Below, piece by piece: positions 27,810 to 35,270 of a DNA stretch of 64,000 bases. The DNA lies in NCBI RefSeq assembly GCF_020510705.1, contig NZ_CP075184.1:744001-808000 (forward strand), read 5' to 3'. Origin of the DNA: Acidovorax radicis (GTDB lineage Bacteria; Pseudomonadota; Gammaproteobacteria; Burkholderiales; Burkholderiaceae_C). Made by a program: the position numbers and the translations under genes. Position 1 is the stretch's first letter. Each line of letters opens with the position of its first letter. Under the pieces are notes generated by a model. It searched no databases. It worked only from the letters and a program-made list of their open reading frames with translations, and had not been told where the DNA came from.

Positions 27810-28330
27810 TGGCCTTAGTCATGGCGGACCGCGCCCCCAACAAACTGCAGCGCTCGCTGATGCGCTTGGACGAGGCCCCCGCGTTCATGCGCGGCTTTGT
27901 GCAGAACATCATCCTGCGCCGTGCGGTGCCTTTCACCGGCACGGCCGGGGTCCGGTTTGTGTCGCTGACGCCCGAGCGGGTCGAGGTGCGCCTGACCAAC
28001 GAGCACCGCGTGCAGAACCACATTGGCGGCGTGCACGCCTCGGCCATGAACCTGCTGGCCGAAACGGCCACCGGCATGGTCGTGGGCATGAACGTGCGCG
28101 ACGACTGCACCCCGTTGGCCAAGCAGTTCAGCATGGCGTTCAAAAAGCGCGCCACAGGCGGCCTCAAGGCCGTGGCCACGCTCACGCCTGAGCAGTGCGC
28201 CGCCATGCAGGCCAGCGACAAGGGCGAGGTTCAGGTCACCGTCACCGTGACCGACGAGGCTGGCATCGAGCCGGTCGAATGTGTATTTACGTGGGCCTGG
28301 GTTCCAGCCAGCCGCCCCGCCAAGAATTGA
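27809..28330 (+). CDS. DUF4442-type hotdog-fold thioesterase-like protein
   Basis: A 173-residue protein of the hotdog fold: VRFVSLTPERVEVRLTNEHRVQNHIGGVHASAMNLLAETATGMVVGMNV is the typical N-H-x-G-G-x-H-A helix motif of acyl-CoA thioesterases and DUF4442 proteins. It probably hydrolyses or binds an acyl-CoA produced by neighbouring enzymes. TGATG overlap with the preceding gene and an RBS-spaced start 12 bases before the next gene place it inside the beta-oxidation operon. A second in-frame ATG at 27821 is possible. Confidence 0.8.
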   Translation: MALVMADRAPNKLQRSLMRLDEAPAFMRGFVQNIILRRAVPFTGTAGVRFVSLTPERVEVRLTNEHRVQNHIGGVHASAMNLLAETATGMVVGMNVRDDCTPLAKQFSMAFKKRATGGLKAVATLTPEQCAAMQASDKGEVQVTVTVTDEAGIEPVECVFTWAWVPASRPAKN

Positions 28331-28342
28331 AGGAGTTACCCC

Positions 28343-29542
28343 ATGGCCAAACAAGTCCAGGAAGCCTACATCGTCGCTGCCACGCGCACGCCCATCGGGC
28401 GTTCGCACCGCGGCTTCTTCCGCAACATGCGTCCCGATGACCTGCTGGCGACCACGCTCAAAGCCGCGCTGGCGGCAGTGCCCGGGCTCGACCCAAAGGC
28501 CATCGAGGACATCATCTGCGGCTGCGCCATTCCTGAGGCGCAACAAGGCCTGAACGTGGCGCGCATCGGTGCCGTGCTGGCTGGCCTGCCCCCCAGCGTG
28601 GGCGGCATCACCGTCAACCGCTTTTGCGCATCGGGCCTGTCGGCCGTGCAGATGGCGGCCGACCGCATCCGCGTGGGCGAGGCCGATGTGATGATTGCTG
28701 CTGGTGTGGAAAGCATGAGCATGGTGCCCATGATGGGCAACAGCCCCAGCCTGTCACCCAGCATCTTCGAGCGCGATGGCGACGTAGGCATTGCCTACGG
28801 CATGGGCCTCACGGCCGAGAAGGTGGCCCAGCAGTGGAAGGTGAGCCGCGACGCACAAGACGCGTTTGCGCTGGCCTCGCACCAAAAGGCCTTGGCCGCG
28901 CAACAGGCGGGCTACTTTGCCGACGAGACCACCCCCATCGAAGTGACCGACCGCACGGCCAACCTGGAAACAGGCGAGACCATTGCCACGACGCGCATCG
29001 TCAGCATGGACGAAGGCGCACGCCCCGACACCAGCCTGGAAGGCCTGGCCAAGCTCAAGACGGTGTTTGCTGCGCGCGGCAGCGTGACGGCGGGCAACAG
29101 CTCGCAGACCAGCGACGGCGCCGGTGCGTTGATCCTGGCCAGCGAGTCGGCCGTGAAGCGCTTTGGCCTCACACCGCTGGCGCGTTTCGTGAGCTACGCA
29201 GCCAAGGGCGTGCCGCCGCACATCATGGGCATCGGGCCCATCGAGGCCATCCCTGCCGCGCTGCGCTATGCGGGCCTGACCCTGCAGGACATGGACTGGT
29301 TTGAGCTGAACGAGGCGTTTGCGGCGCAGTCGCTGGCCGTGATGAACACGCTGGGGATGGACCCGAGCAAGGTGAACCCGATGGGTGGGGCCATTGCGCT
29401 GGGGCACCCGCTGGGGGCCACGGGGGCCATTCGCTCGGCGACGGTGGTGCATGCATTGAGGCGCAACAAGCTCAAGTACGGGATGGTGACCATGTGTGTA
29501 GGCATGGGACAAGGCGCCGCCGGCATCTTCGAAGCTGTTTGA
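28343..29542 (+). CDS. fadA: Acetyl-CoA C-acyltransferase (thiolase)
   Basis: Cleaves 3-ketoacyl-CoA with CoA to give acetyl-CoA and a shortened acyl-CoA. The 399-residue protein shows all thiolase motifs: [30 protein letters not shown] (nucleophilic Cys about residue 93), [32 protein letters not shown] and MVTMCVGMGQGAAGIFE (second active-site Cys). RBS AAGGAG precedes the ATG. With the FadN-type gene and the acyl-CoA dehydrogenase upstream it completes a beta-oxidation set. Confidence 0.95.
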   Translation: MAKQVQEAYIVAATRTPIGRSHRGFFRNMRPDDLLATTLKAALAAVPGLDPKAIEDIICGCAIPEAQQGLNVARIGAVLAGLPPSVGGITVNRFCASGLSAVQMAADRIRVGEADVMIAAGVESMSMVPMMGNSPSLSPSIFERDGDVGIAYGMGLTAEKVAQQWKVSRDAQDAFALASHQKALAAQQAGYFADETTPIEVTDRTANLETGETIATTRIVSMDEGARPDTSLEGLAKLKTVFAARGSVTAGNSSQTSDGAGALILASESAVKRFGLTPLARFVSYAAKGVPPHIMGIGPIEAIPAALRYAGLTLQDMDWFELNEAFAAQSLAVMNTLGMDPSKVNPMGGAIALGHPLGATGAIRSATVVHALRRNKLKYGMVTMCVGMGQGAAGIFEAV

Positions 29543-29553
29543 TTGTTGGCTGG

Positions 29554-29663
29554 CTACCGAGCGGGCGATCTGCGTCGTTGGGCGGTGCTCGCCATCCTCA
29601 CGTACCTTGAGTACGTTCCGGTGGCTGTGCTCCGTCCGCCTAGCAGCTCATCCCGCTCGCTAC
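29554..29663. repeat. Long imperfect inverted repeat after the thiolase gene
   Basis: Two arms of about 53 bases, CTACCGAGCGGG...CACGTAC and GTACGTTCCGG...CCCGCTCGCTAC, face each other around CTTGA at about 29606-29610. Identity between arms is roughly two thirds, concentrated at the outer ends (GAGCGGG) and the centre (ACGTAC). It may serve as a transcription terminator or processing hairpin, or be a dispersed element. No gene lies in 29543-29747. Confidence 0.6.
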
Positions 29664-29747
29664 GCCCTTGAGGGTGGGGTGGGAAGACAGGGCCGCATCG
29701 TTTTCTTTTCAAACCGACGCAGATCGGTGTGAACCAAGGAGACAGAT

Positions 29748-30647
29748 ATGAACAAGCAAACCTTGCAGGTCCACGGTGCCGATGGCGCGGTAGCGCTGGC
29801 GCTGCGTGTCTATGAGCCCGATGGCGCTGCGCGCGCCAGCGTCGTGATTGGCGGGGCCATGGGGGTGCGGCAGTCGTTCTATGGGGCCTTTGCGTTGTGG
29901 CTGGCGCAGCAGGGGTTTCGGGTCACCACGTTCGACTACCGGGGCCACGGTGATTCGCTGCAGGGCGCCATGCGCGATGTGAAGGCCGATTTGTTTGACT
30001 GGGCCGACGACTACGAGGCGGTGATCTCTGCCGCCAAGGCCGCGCTACCGGCGCAGCCGCTGTACTTGCTAGGCCACAGCCTGGGCGCGCAGTTGCCCGG
30101 TCTGCTTCAGCGGCCGGAACAGGTGGCTGGCCTGCTCAGCGTGGCGGCGGGCAGCGGCTACTGGCGCGACAACGCGCCGCAGCTCAAGCGCATCGTCCCG
30201 TATTTCTGGTGGGTGCTGGTGCCGCTGGCCACGCGGTTGTGCGGGTATTTTCCGGGTCGCGCGCTCAAGAAGGTGGGTGACTTGCCTGCGGGTGTGATCC
30301 TGCAGTGGCGCCGCTGGTGCCTGGACCCTGCTTACAGCGTGGGCGCCGAGGGGCCAGCGGTGGCGCAGAGTTATGGCGCGGTGCGGTTCCCCGTGCTGGC
30401 GCTGTCGATGGCAGACGACGAGCTGATGACCTTGCGCGGCACGCACAACCTGGTGAACCTGTACGCCAACGCCGCGCGCCGTGTGGAGAGCATTACGCCA
30501 GCTGACGTGCAGGTGCGGCGCATCGGGCACTTTGGTTTCTTTCGCGACCAGTTCCGCCAGAGCCTGTGGCCGCGTGCGGTGGCAGCGCTGGCTGCTCTGG
30601 GCGGCGGTGCCATGCCCCGTCACGAAGTCTCCGGTACGACGGTCTGA
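29748..30647 (+). CDS. Alpha/beta hydrolase
   Basis: A 299-residue alpha/beta-hydrolase-fold protein. Visible are the oxyanion-hole region GGAMGVRQSFYGAFALWLAQ, strand and loop VTTFDYRGHGDSLQGAM, the nucleophile elbow LLGHSLGAQLPGL (Ser about residue 110), an acidic loop (SMADDELMT), and the catalytic His in RRIGHFGFFRDQF. RBS AGGAG precedes the ATG. The substrate is unknown; its position between acyl-CoA genes suggests an ester or thioester. It is separated from the thiolase gene by the inverted repeat. Confidence 0.88.
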   Translation: MNKQTLQVHGADGAVALALRVYEPDGAARASVVIGGAMGVRQSFYGAFALWLAQQGFRVTTFDYRGHGDSLQGAMRDVKADLFDWADDYEAVISAAKAALPAQPLYLLGHSLGAQLPGLLQRPEQVAGLLSVAAGSGYWRDNAPQLKRIVPYFWWVLVPLATRLCGYFPGRALKKVGDLPAGVILQWRRWCLDPAYSVGAEGPAVAQSYGAVRFPVLALSMADDELMTLRGTHNLVNLYANAARRVESITPADVQVRRIGHFGFFRDQFRQSLWPRAVAALAALGGGAMPRHEVSGTTV

Positions 30648-30674
30648 GCGGTCGTTTCGCGGCACACTTGCAAC

Positions 30675-31538
30675 ATGACTTCTTCCTCTTCCCATTCATC
30701 GCCGTCTTCCTCCATCCACCCGTTGGACGAAGCGCTGCAGCTGACGGCCTCGTCCTCTGCGACCGGTCAGTACGAAGGGCAGACCCACCCCGGCTACTGG
30801 AACATGGTGGGCCCGTTTGGCGGCGTCACCGCTGCCACGCTGCTGCAGGCTGTCCTGCAGCACCCTGACCGGCTGGGCGACCCGCTGTCGCTCACCGTCA
30901 ACTACGCGGGCGCCCTGACAGCCGGTGCGTTCACGGTGCAGGCAACGCCCGTGCGCACCAACCGATCGACCCAGCACTGGACGCTGTCGATCCTGCAGGC
31001 CGGTGCCGACGGCGCGCCGGTGGTCACCACCACCGCTACCGCCGTCACGGCGGTGCGCCGCGAGACCTGGAGCGTGGGCGATGTGCCCATGCCCCAGGTG
31101 CCGCCCCCCGCAGAACAAAAGGCCATCGTCGCCCCATTGGGTGCCGTGGAGTGGCTTAACCGTTATGAGATGCGCCCTATCTCCGGCTTCATCCCGCGCA
31201 CCTGGGACGGCAGCGGAGACCACAGCCTGACGCAGCTGTGGATGCGCGACACACCACCCCGGCCGCTCGACTTTGTGGCGCTGTCTGCATTGGCCGATGT
31301 GTTCTTCCCCCGCGTGTGGCTGCGCCGTGCGCGCCAGGTGCCTGCGGGCACGGTGTCCATCACCGTGTACTTCCACGCCACGGCAGAGCAGCTGCAGGCC
31401 ACGGGCACGGGCTTCCTGCTCGGCCAGGCGCGCGGGCAGGAGTTCCGCAACGGTTTCTTCGACCAGACCGTGCAGCTTTGGAACGAGGCGGGCACCATGC
31501 TCGCCACCAGCCACCAGATCGTTTATTACAAGGAATAG
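30675..31538 (+). CDS. Acyl-CoA thioesterase family protein (TesB-like double hotdog)
   Basis: A 287-residue protein with two hotdog-like halves: N-terminal YWNMVGPFGGVTAATLLQAVLQHPDRLGDPLSLTVNYAGAL and a C-terminal half containing TWDGSGDHSLTQLWMRDTPPRPLDFVALSALADVFFPRVWLRRA. This layout matches the TesB/acyl-CoA thioesterase-like family that hydrolyses acyl-CoA to free acid. It lies 27 bases after the hydrolase gene in the same direction and 78 bases before an enoyl-CoA hydratase, probably in one transcript. Confidence 0.82.
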   Translation: MTSSSSHSSPSSSIHPLDEALQLTASSSATGQYEGQTHPGYWNMVGPFGGVTAATLLQAVLQHPDRLGDPLSLTVNYAGALTAGAFTVQATPVRTNRSTQHWTLSILQAGADGAPVVTTTATAVTAVRRETWSVGDVPMPQVPPPAEQKAIVAPLGAVEWLNRYEMRPISGFIPRTWDGSGDHSLTQLWMRDTPPRPLDFVALSALADVFFPRVWLRRARQVPAGTVSITVYFHATAEQLQATGTGFLLGQARGQEFRNGFFDQTVQLWNEAGTMLATSHQIVYYKE

Positions 31539-31616
31539 GAAGTCGGCCTGTTGCTCTGCGCCGTGCATTCCTTTCCCCGTCATCATCATCATCCAGACCC
31601 CGGAACTTTCACCACC

Positions 31617-32396
31617 ATGACCGAAGCCACCACCCAAGACATCCTCGTCCACTCCGAAGCGGGCGTGACCACCGTCACCTTCAACCGCGTGGACAAGAAG
31701 AACTCCATCACGCGCGACATGTATGCTGCCATGGCCGATGCGCTCGACGCCGCCAAGGCCGACGCCAGCGTGCGCGTGGTCGTGTTCCAGGGCGATGTGG
31801 CCATCTTCAGCGCGGGCAACGACATTGGCGACTTTTTGCAGCAGCCGCCTGCCACGCAGGACTCGCCCGTGTTCCGTTTTCTGCGCGGCATCGCCGCCTT
31901 CCCCAAGCCCGTGATCGCCTCGGTCTGCGGCCCGGCCGTGGGCATTGGCACCACCATGCTGTTCCATTGCGATCTGGTCTATGCGGGCGACAACGCGGCG
32001 TTCTCCATGCCGTTCGTCAACCTGGGCCTGTGCCCTGAAGCCGCATCGAGCCTGCTGGTGCCGCAGATGCTGGGTTATCACCGCGCTGCCGAAGCCTTGC
32101 TGTTGGGCGAGCCTTTCATGGCCGAGGCTGCGTTGGAAGTCGGCCTGGTGAACCGTGTGGTGCCGCCGACCGAATGCAATGGCGTCGCGCAGGCGCAGGC
32201 GAAGAAGCTGGCGGCCAAGCCGTTGTCGTCGCTCATCGAAACCAAGCGGTTGATGAAGGGTGGGCAGACGGCGAAGGTGTTGGAAGTGATGGCGGAAGAG
32301 GGCGAGAGCTTTGGTCGCATGTTGCGCGAGCCTGCGGCGCGGGAGGCGTTTTCGGCGTTTATGGAAAAGAGAAAGCCTGATTTCAGCAAGAGCTGA
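31617..32396 (+). CDS. Enoyl-CoA hydratase/isomerase family protein
   Basis: A 259-residue single-domain crotonase. Motifs: VTFNRVDKKNSITRDMYAAMADAL, VVFQGDVAIFSAGNDIGDFL (first oxyanion-hole element, with Asn-Asp), ASVCGPAVGIGTTMLFHCDLVYAGDNAAFSMPFVNLGLCPEAASSLLVP (second element and the position of catalytic acids). The ATG at 31617 is preferred to 31551, which would add a histidine-rich run. It ends the beta-oxidation run before the repeat island at 32.4 kb. Confidence 0.92.
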   Translation: MTEATTQDILVHSEAGVTTVTFNRVDKKNSITRDMYAAMADALDAAKADASVRVVVFQGDVAIFSAGNDIGDFLQQPPATQDSPVFRFLRGIAAFPKPVIASVCGPAVGIGTTMLFHCDLVYAGDNAAFSMPFVNLGLCPEAASSLLVPQMLGYHRAAEALLLGEPFMAEAALEVGLVNRVVPPTECNGVAQAQAKKLAAKPLSSLIETKRLMKGGQTAKVLEVMAEEGESFGRMLREPAAREAFSAFMEKRKPDFSKS

Positions 32397-32587
32397 AATC
32401 TGGCCGCCGCGGTAGCGGTGCAGACCGCGTAGCGGGCTGGATGATCTTTCGGTAAAAGCGCCGCCCCGACTTCAGCGCAGTCTGAAGGTAGGTAGGCGCG
32501 TCAGCGGCGTGGACTGCGTGGCAGGCCGACGTCGGTTTCGCTACAAGCGTAAGCCGGATTTCAGCGCGGTTTGAGTCACTGGTGTTG

Positions 32588-32650
32588 AAGTTTTTTGGCT
32601 GCGGGCGCTTACGCAGAAAGCGCTGGCAGCTATTGTTTTTACAGTTTTGT
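32588..32650 (+). repeat. Dispersed repeat, intergenic copy
   Basis: From AAGTTTTTTGGCTGCGG through GCGCTTACGCAGAAAGCGCT to GGCAGCTATTGTTTTTACAG. The core contains an inverted pair (AGCGC-type arms) and the same GCAGCTATTGTTTTT ending as at 24.9 kb. This copy is in non-coding DNA, showing the usual location of the family. Confidence 0.65.
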
Positions 32651-32727
32651 TCTCGTCCCATCCGTTCGGGTTGGGCCTGTCGAGGCTCTTGTGCGTTGGC
32701 TACTGCATGCCCGTGTTGAGTGCGGGA

Positions 32728-33404
32728 GCCGGGAGTCGCCCGGCGTGCGAGTAACTTTCTTTTGCTTCGCCAAAAGAAAGTCACCAAAGAAAAGGCGACC
32801 CCCAGTCTGCGACCCCTTCGCTGTGCGAAGGGGCAAACCTGCGGAGGGGCGGTTGCGGGGTGCGCCGTGGAACTCGCTTTGCGCTGCGCGCGCCGCTCGG
32901 ACAACCACGGCGAGTCAGAGCACGAAGCATGGGCGCTTCGACGCCCATGCCACCCCGCAACCGCCCCGCCGCAGGCGCAGCCAGCAGGGGGTGGGCAGCC
33001 GAACATCCAAACAGCCGGACATCCGTTCGGGCCATCGCTTTGCTCGGCCCAGCTTTCGCAGCGCGTGGCGCTTGCGCCCGCAAGACTGGGTCGAGCGCAG
33101 CGTAGCGAAGCAATGGCCCGTGTGGATGTCCGCTCCCCGGGTTCCCTTCTGCGCGTGCCGATAAGCGCAGGGCAGGGGGTGCGTGCGTGTGCCGAAGGAC
33201 ACACGCACTTCGTGCACTGACTTGCCGCAGTTGTTTGAGCGGAGCGCGTAGCGCGCAGTGAGTTCTGCGGCGCCCCGCCTGTCCGAGCATCGCAGGTTGC
33301 CCGTAGCGCAGTGGAGGGACGCGCGCAGTAGGGTCGCCCTTTCTTTGGTGACTTTCTTTCGGCGACGCGAAAGAAAGTTACTCGCACGCCGGGCGACTCC
33401 CGGC
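32728..33404. repeat. Composite repeat island bounded by long inverted repeats
   Basis: A left arm at 32728-32802 (GCCGGGAGTCGCCCGG...AAAGGCGACCC) and a right arm at 33331-33404 are near-perfect reverse complements over about 74 bases; each arm also holds its own hairpin (CTTTCTTTTGC/CAAAAGAAAG, and a GC variant on the right). Inside are further nested inverted pairs such as GGGGCGGTTGCGGGGTG with CACCCCGCAACCGCCCC. Several open frames exist here but they lack starts with ribosome-binding sites and follow the repeat symmetry, so I see no gene. The flanking 32397-32727 and 33405-33520 also hold none; a CCGTTCGGG...CCTGTCGAGG motif at about 32660-32685 belongs to another repeat, also seen at 54564. 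Confidence 0.75.
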
Positions 33405-33520
33405 CTCCACCCTTCGCACAATCACGCCGTTTGATTACAAACACATAGCAAATCAGGTAGTCAATACTGGCGCTTCACCTCAAAAAGCACCCGTAGCAAT
33501 CACGATCAGACAAGCCATTT

Positions 33521-33550
33521 ATTTTTACAAAGCACTTGCTTGCTAAAAAT
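33521..33550. promoter_or_regulatory. 30-bp palindrome, likely operator of the second TetR regulator (site A)
   Basis: ATTTTTA-CA-AAGCA, spacer CT, TGCTT-GC-TAAAAAT: perfect 7-base outer arms and perfect 5-base inner arms, with a two-base mismatch between. It ends 24 bases before the start codon of the TetR gene. Highly similar 30-bp palindromes lie at 53164-53193 and 60174-60203. Confidence 0.75.
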
Positions 33551-33574
33551 AAACAGTTTTGCTATCGTGCCTGC

Positions 33575-34312
33575 ATGGATTCACCCGTGCCGCGCACCAG
33601 CGCCATCGCCCCCGCTCCCAAGAAACCGCCGGCCCGCACTGGCAGCAAGGCCGTAGCCTCCTCCGACGCCAACGCAGCCACTGTGGAGGCAACCCCTACC
33701 CGCCGCCCCCGTGGCCGCCCCCGCAAGACCGCCGAGGAACTGGACGACGGCAATCGCCGCCGCAAGCTCATGGACGGCGCGGCCAAGCTCTTCCGCACCC
33801 AGGGCTTTGCCGCCACCAGCACGCGCGACATTGCGGCGGCCGCAGGCATGCACAGCGGCTCGCCCTTCTACCACTTCGAAAGCAAAAGCGCGCTGCTCTA
33901 CGCCGTAATGAGCGAGGGCATGACCATGGCCACGCAAAGCCAGCAGCAGGCACTCGATGCACTGCCCGCCGCGGCCACGCCGCGCGAGCAGTTGCACACG
34001 CTCATTCGCCACCACTTCGAGATCCTGCTCGGGCCGCGCAGTAGCTTCATCCCTGTGATGCTTTACGAGTGGCGTTCGCTCACGCCTGCGCAGCGCAAGG
34101 GCATTGCCCGCATCAAGGACAGCTACGAGGCCACCTGGATGCCCGTGCTGGAAGCGCTGGCAAAGCAGGGTGCGCTGCAGGCCGAGCCCGGCGTGGCGCG
34201 GCTGTTCATCTTTGGGGCGCTCAACTGGGCGGTGCAGTGGTTCTCGCCCAAGAAGGGCAAATCGCTCGACGCGCTCACCGACGAGGCGCTGGCCTTGTTC
34301 ATCCGTTCATAA
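33575..34312 (+). CDS. TetR family transcriptional regulator
   Basis: A 245-residue regulator with a disordered, Ala/Pro/Arg-rich N-terminus of about 50 residues ending in an AT-hook-like RRPRGRPRK (about 46-54), then the TetR HTH: RRRKLMDGAAKLFRTQGFAATSTRDIAAAAGMHSGSPFYHFESKSALLYAVM. The C-terminal ligand domain is TetR_C-like. The 30-bp palindrome just upstream implies autoregulation, and the first structural gene follows after 28 bases. By position and neighbours it resembles AtuR or other acyl-CoA-responsive repressors. Start at 33575 is preferred to an AT-rich upstream in-frame start that would lie in the operator. Confidence 0.92.
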   Translation: MDSPVPRTSAIAPAPKKPPARTGSKAVASSDANAATVEATPTRRPRGRPRKTAEELDDGNRRRKLMDGAAKLFRTQGFAATSTRDIAAAAGMHSGSPFYHFESKSALLYAVMSEGMTMATQSQQQALDALPAAATPREQLHTLIRHHFEILLGPRSSFIPVMLYEWRSLTPAQRKGIARIKDSYEATWMPVLEALAKQGALQAEPGVARLFIFGALNWAVQWFSPKKGKSLDALTDEALALFIRS

Positions 34313-34340
34313 CAAAAAACCCCATCAAGGCAGAGTCACC

Positions 34341-35270
34341 ATGGCCCCCACCGCGCGCAACGCCTACCAGTCAGTGTTTGCTCCGGGCCTGTTTCAGGGC
34401 CAGGTGGTGGTCGTCACCGGCGGCGGCTCGGGCATTGGCCGGTGCACGGCACATGAGCTGGCGCACCTGGGCGCGCATGTGGTGTTGGTGGGGCGCAAGC
34501 CAGAAAAGTTGCTGGCCGTGGCCGAAGAGATCACTGCCGATGGCGGCCGTGTGTCCTGCGAGGTGTGCGACATCCGATCCGAAGGAGGCGTGGTGGCGCT
34601 GGTGCAGCAGATCATCGCTGCGCAGGGTCGCATCGATGCGCTGGTCAACAACGCAGGCGGGCAGTTCATGTCGCCGCTCGAATCCATCAGCGCCAAGGGC
34701 TGGGAGGCCGTGCTGCACACCAACCTCACCGGCGGCTTTTTGATGGCGCGTGAGTGTTATCGGCAGTGGATGGCGCAGCACGGTGGCTCCATCGTCAACA
34801 TCGTGGCCGACATGTGGGGCTCCATGCCGGGCATGGGGCACAGCGGGGCTGCGCGCGCGGGCATGGTCAGCTTCACCGAAACCGCCGCGTTGGAATGGGC
34901 GCACAGCGGTGTGCGCGTGAACGCTGTGGCGCCGGGCTACATCGCCTCCAGCGGCATGGACAACTACCCGCCCGAGGCGGCCGACATGCTGCGCGCCATG
35001 CCGCGCACGGTGCCGCTGGGCCGCTTTGGCAACGAGGCCGAGGTGTCGGCGGCCATCACCTTTTTGCTCAGCCCGGCAGCCAGCTTCATCAGCGGCACCA
35101 CGCTGCGGGTGGACGGCGCACGGCCCCAGGTGCGCATGGGCTGGCCGCAGCGCCCGCCCGGTGCCACCGCTGCAGCACACCCGGCCGTGCAGCCGTTTGA
35201 CGGCTTTCACCGCGCACAGGTGCCGCAGGTGTTTGCACCTTCCCATACCCCCAAGACCGAGGCCGCATGA
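34341..35270 (+). CDS. SDR-family protein, PECR/AtuB-like, lacking the YxxxK catalytic pair
   Basis: A 309-residue short-chain dehydrogenase/reductase-fold protein. The NAD(P)-binding motif VTGGGSGIG (residues 25-33) and VNNAGG (102-107) are intact. The region HSGAARAGMVSFTETAALEW aligns by eye with the peroxisomal trans-2-enoyl-CoA reductase pattern SGAARAGVYNLTKSLALEW, but residue 176 is Val where Tyr is expected and residue 180 is Glu where Lys is expected. The usual SDR catalytic Tyr and Lys are therefore both missing, so activity may be altered or lost. An unusual C-terminal tail of about 50 residues (Pro/Gln-rich) follows. Its stop overlaps the next start (ATGA at 35267). Confidence 0.88.
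   Translation: MAPTARNAYQSVFAPGLFQGQVVVVTGGGSGIGRCTAHELAHLGAHVVLVGRKPEKLLAVAEEITADGGRVSCEVCDIRSEGGVVALVQQIIAAQGRIDALVNNAGGQFMSPLESISAKGWEAVLHTNLTGGFLMARECYRQWMAQHGGSIVNIVADMWGSMPGMGHSGAARAGMVSFTETAALEWAHSGVRVNAVAPGYIASSGMDNYPPEAADMLRAMPRTVPLGRFGNEAEVSAAITFLLSPAASFISGTTLRVDGARPQVRMGWPQRPPGATAAAHPAVQPFDGFHRAQVPQVFAPSHTPKTEAA

Noticed and set aside
32383-33444. Open frames of up to 353 codons in the repeat island
   Set aside because: They follow the inverted-repeat symmetry, have no ribosome-binding site and translate into Arg/Ala/Ser-rich low-complexity sequence.
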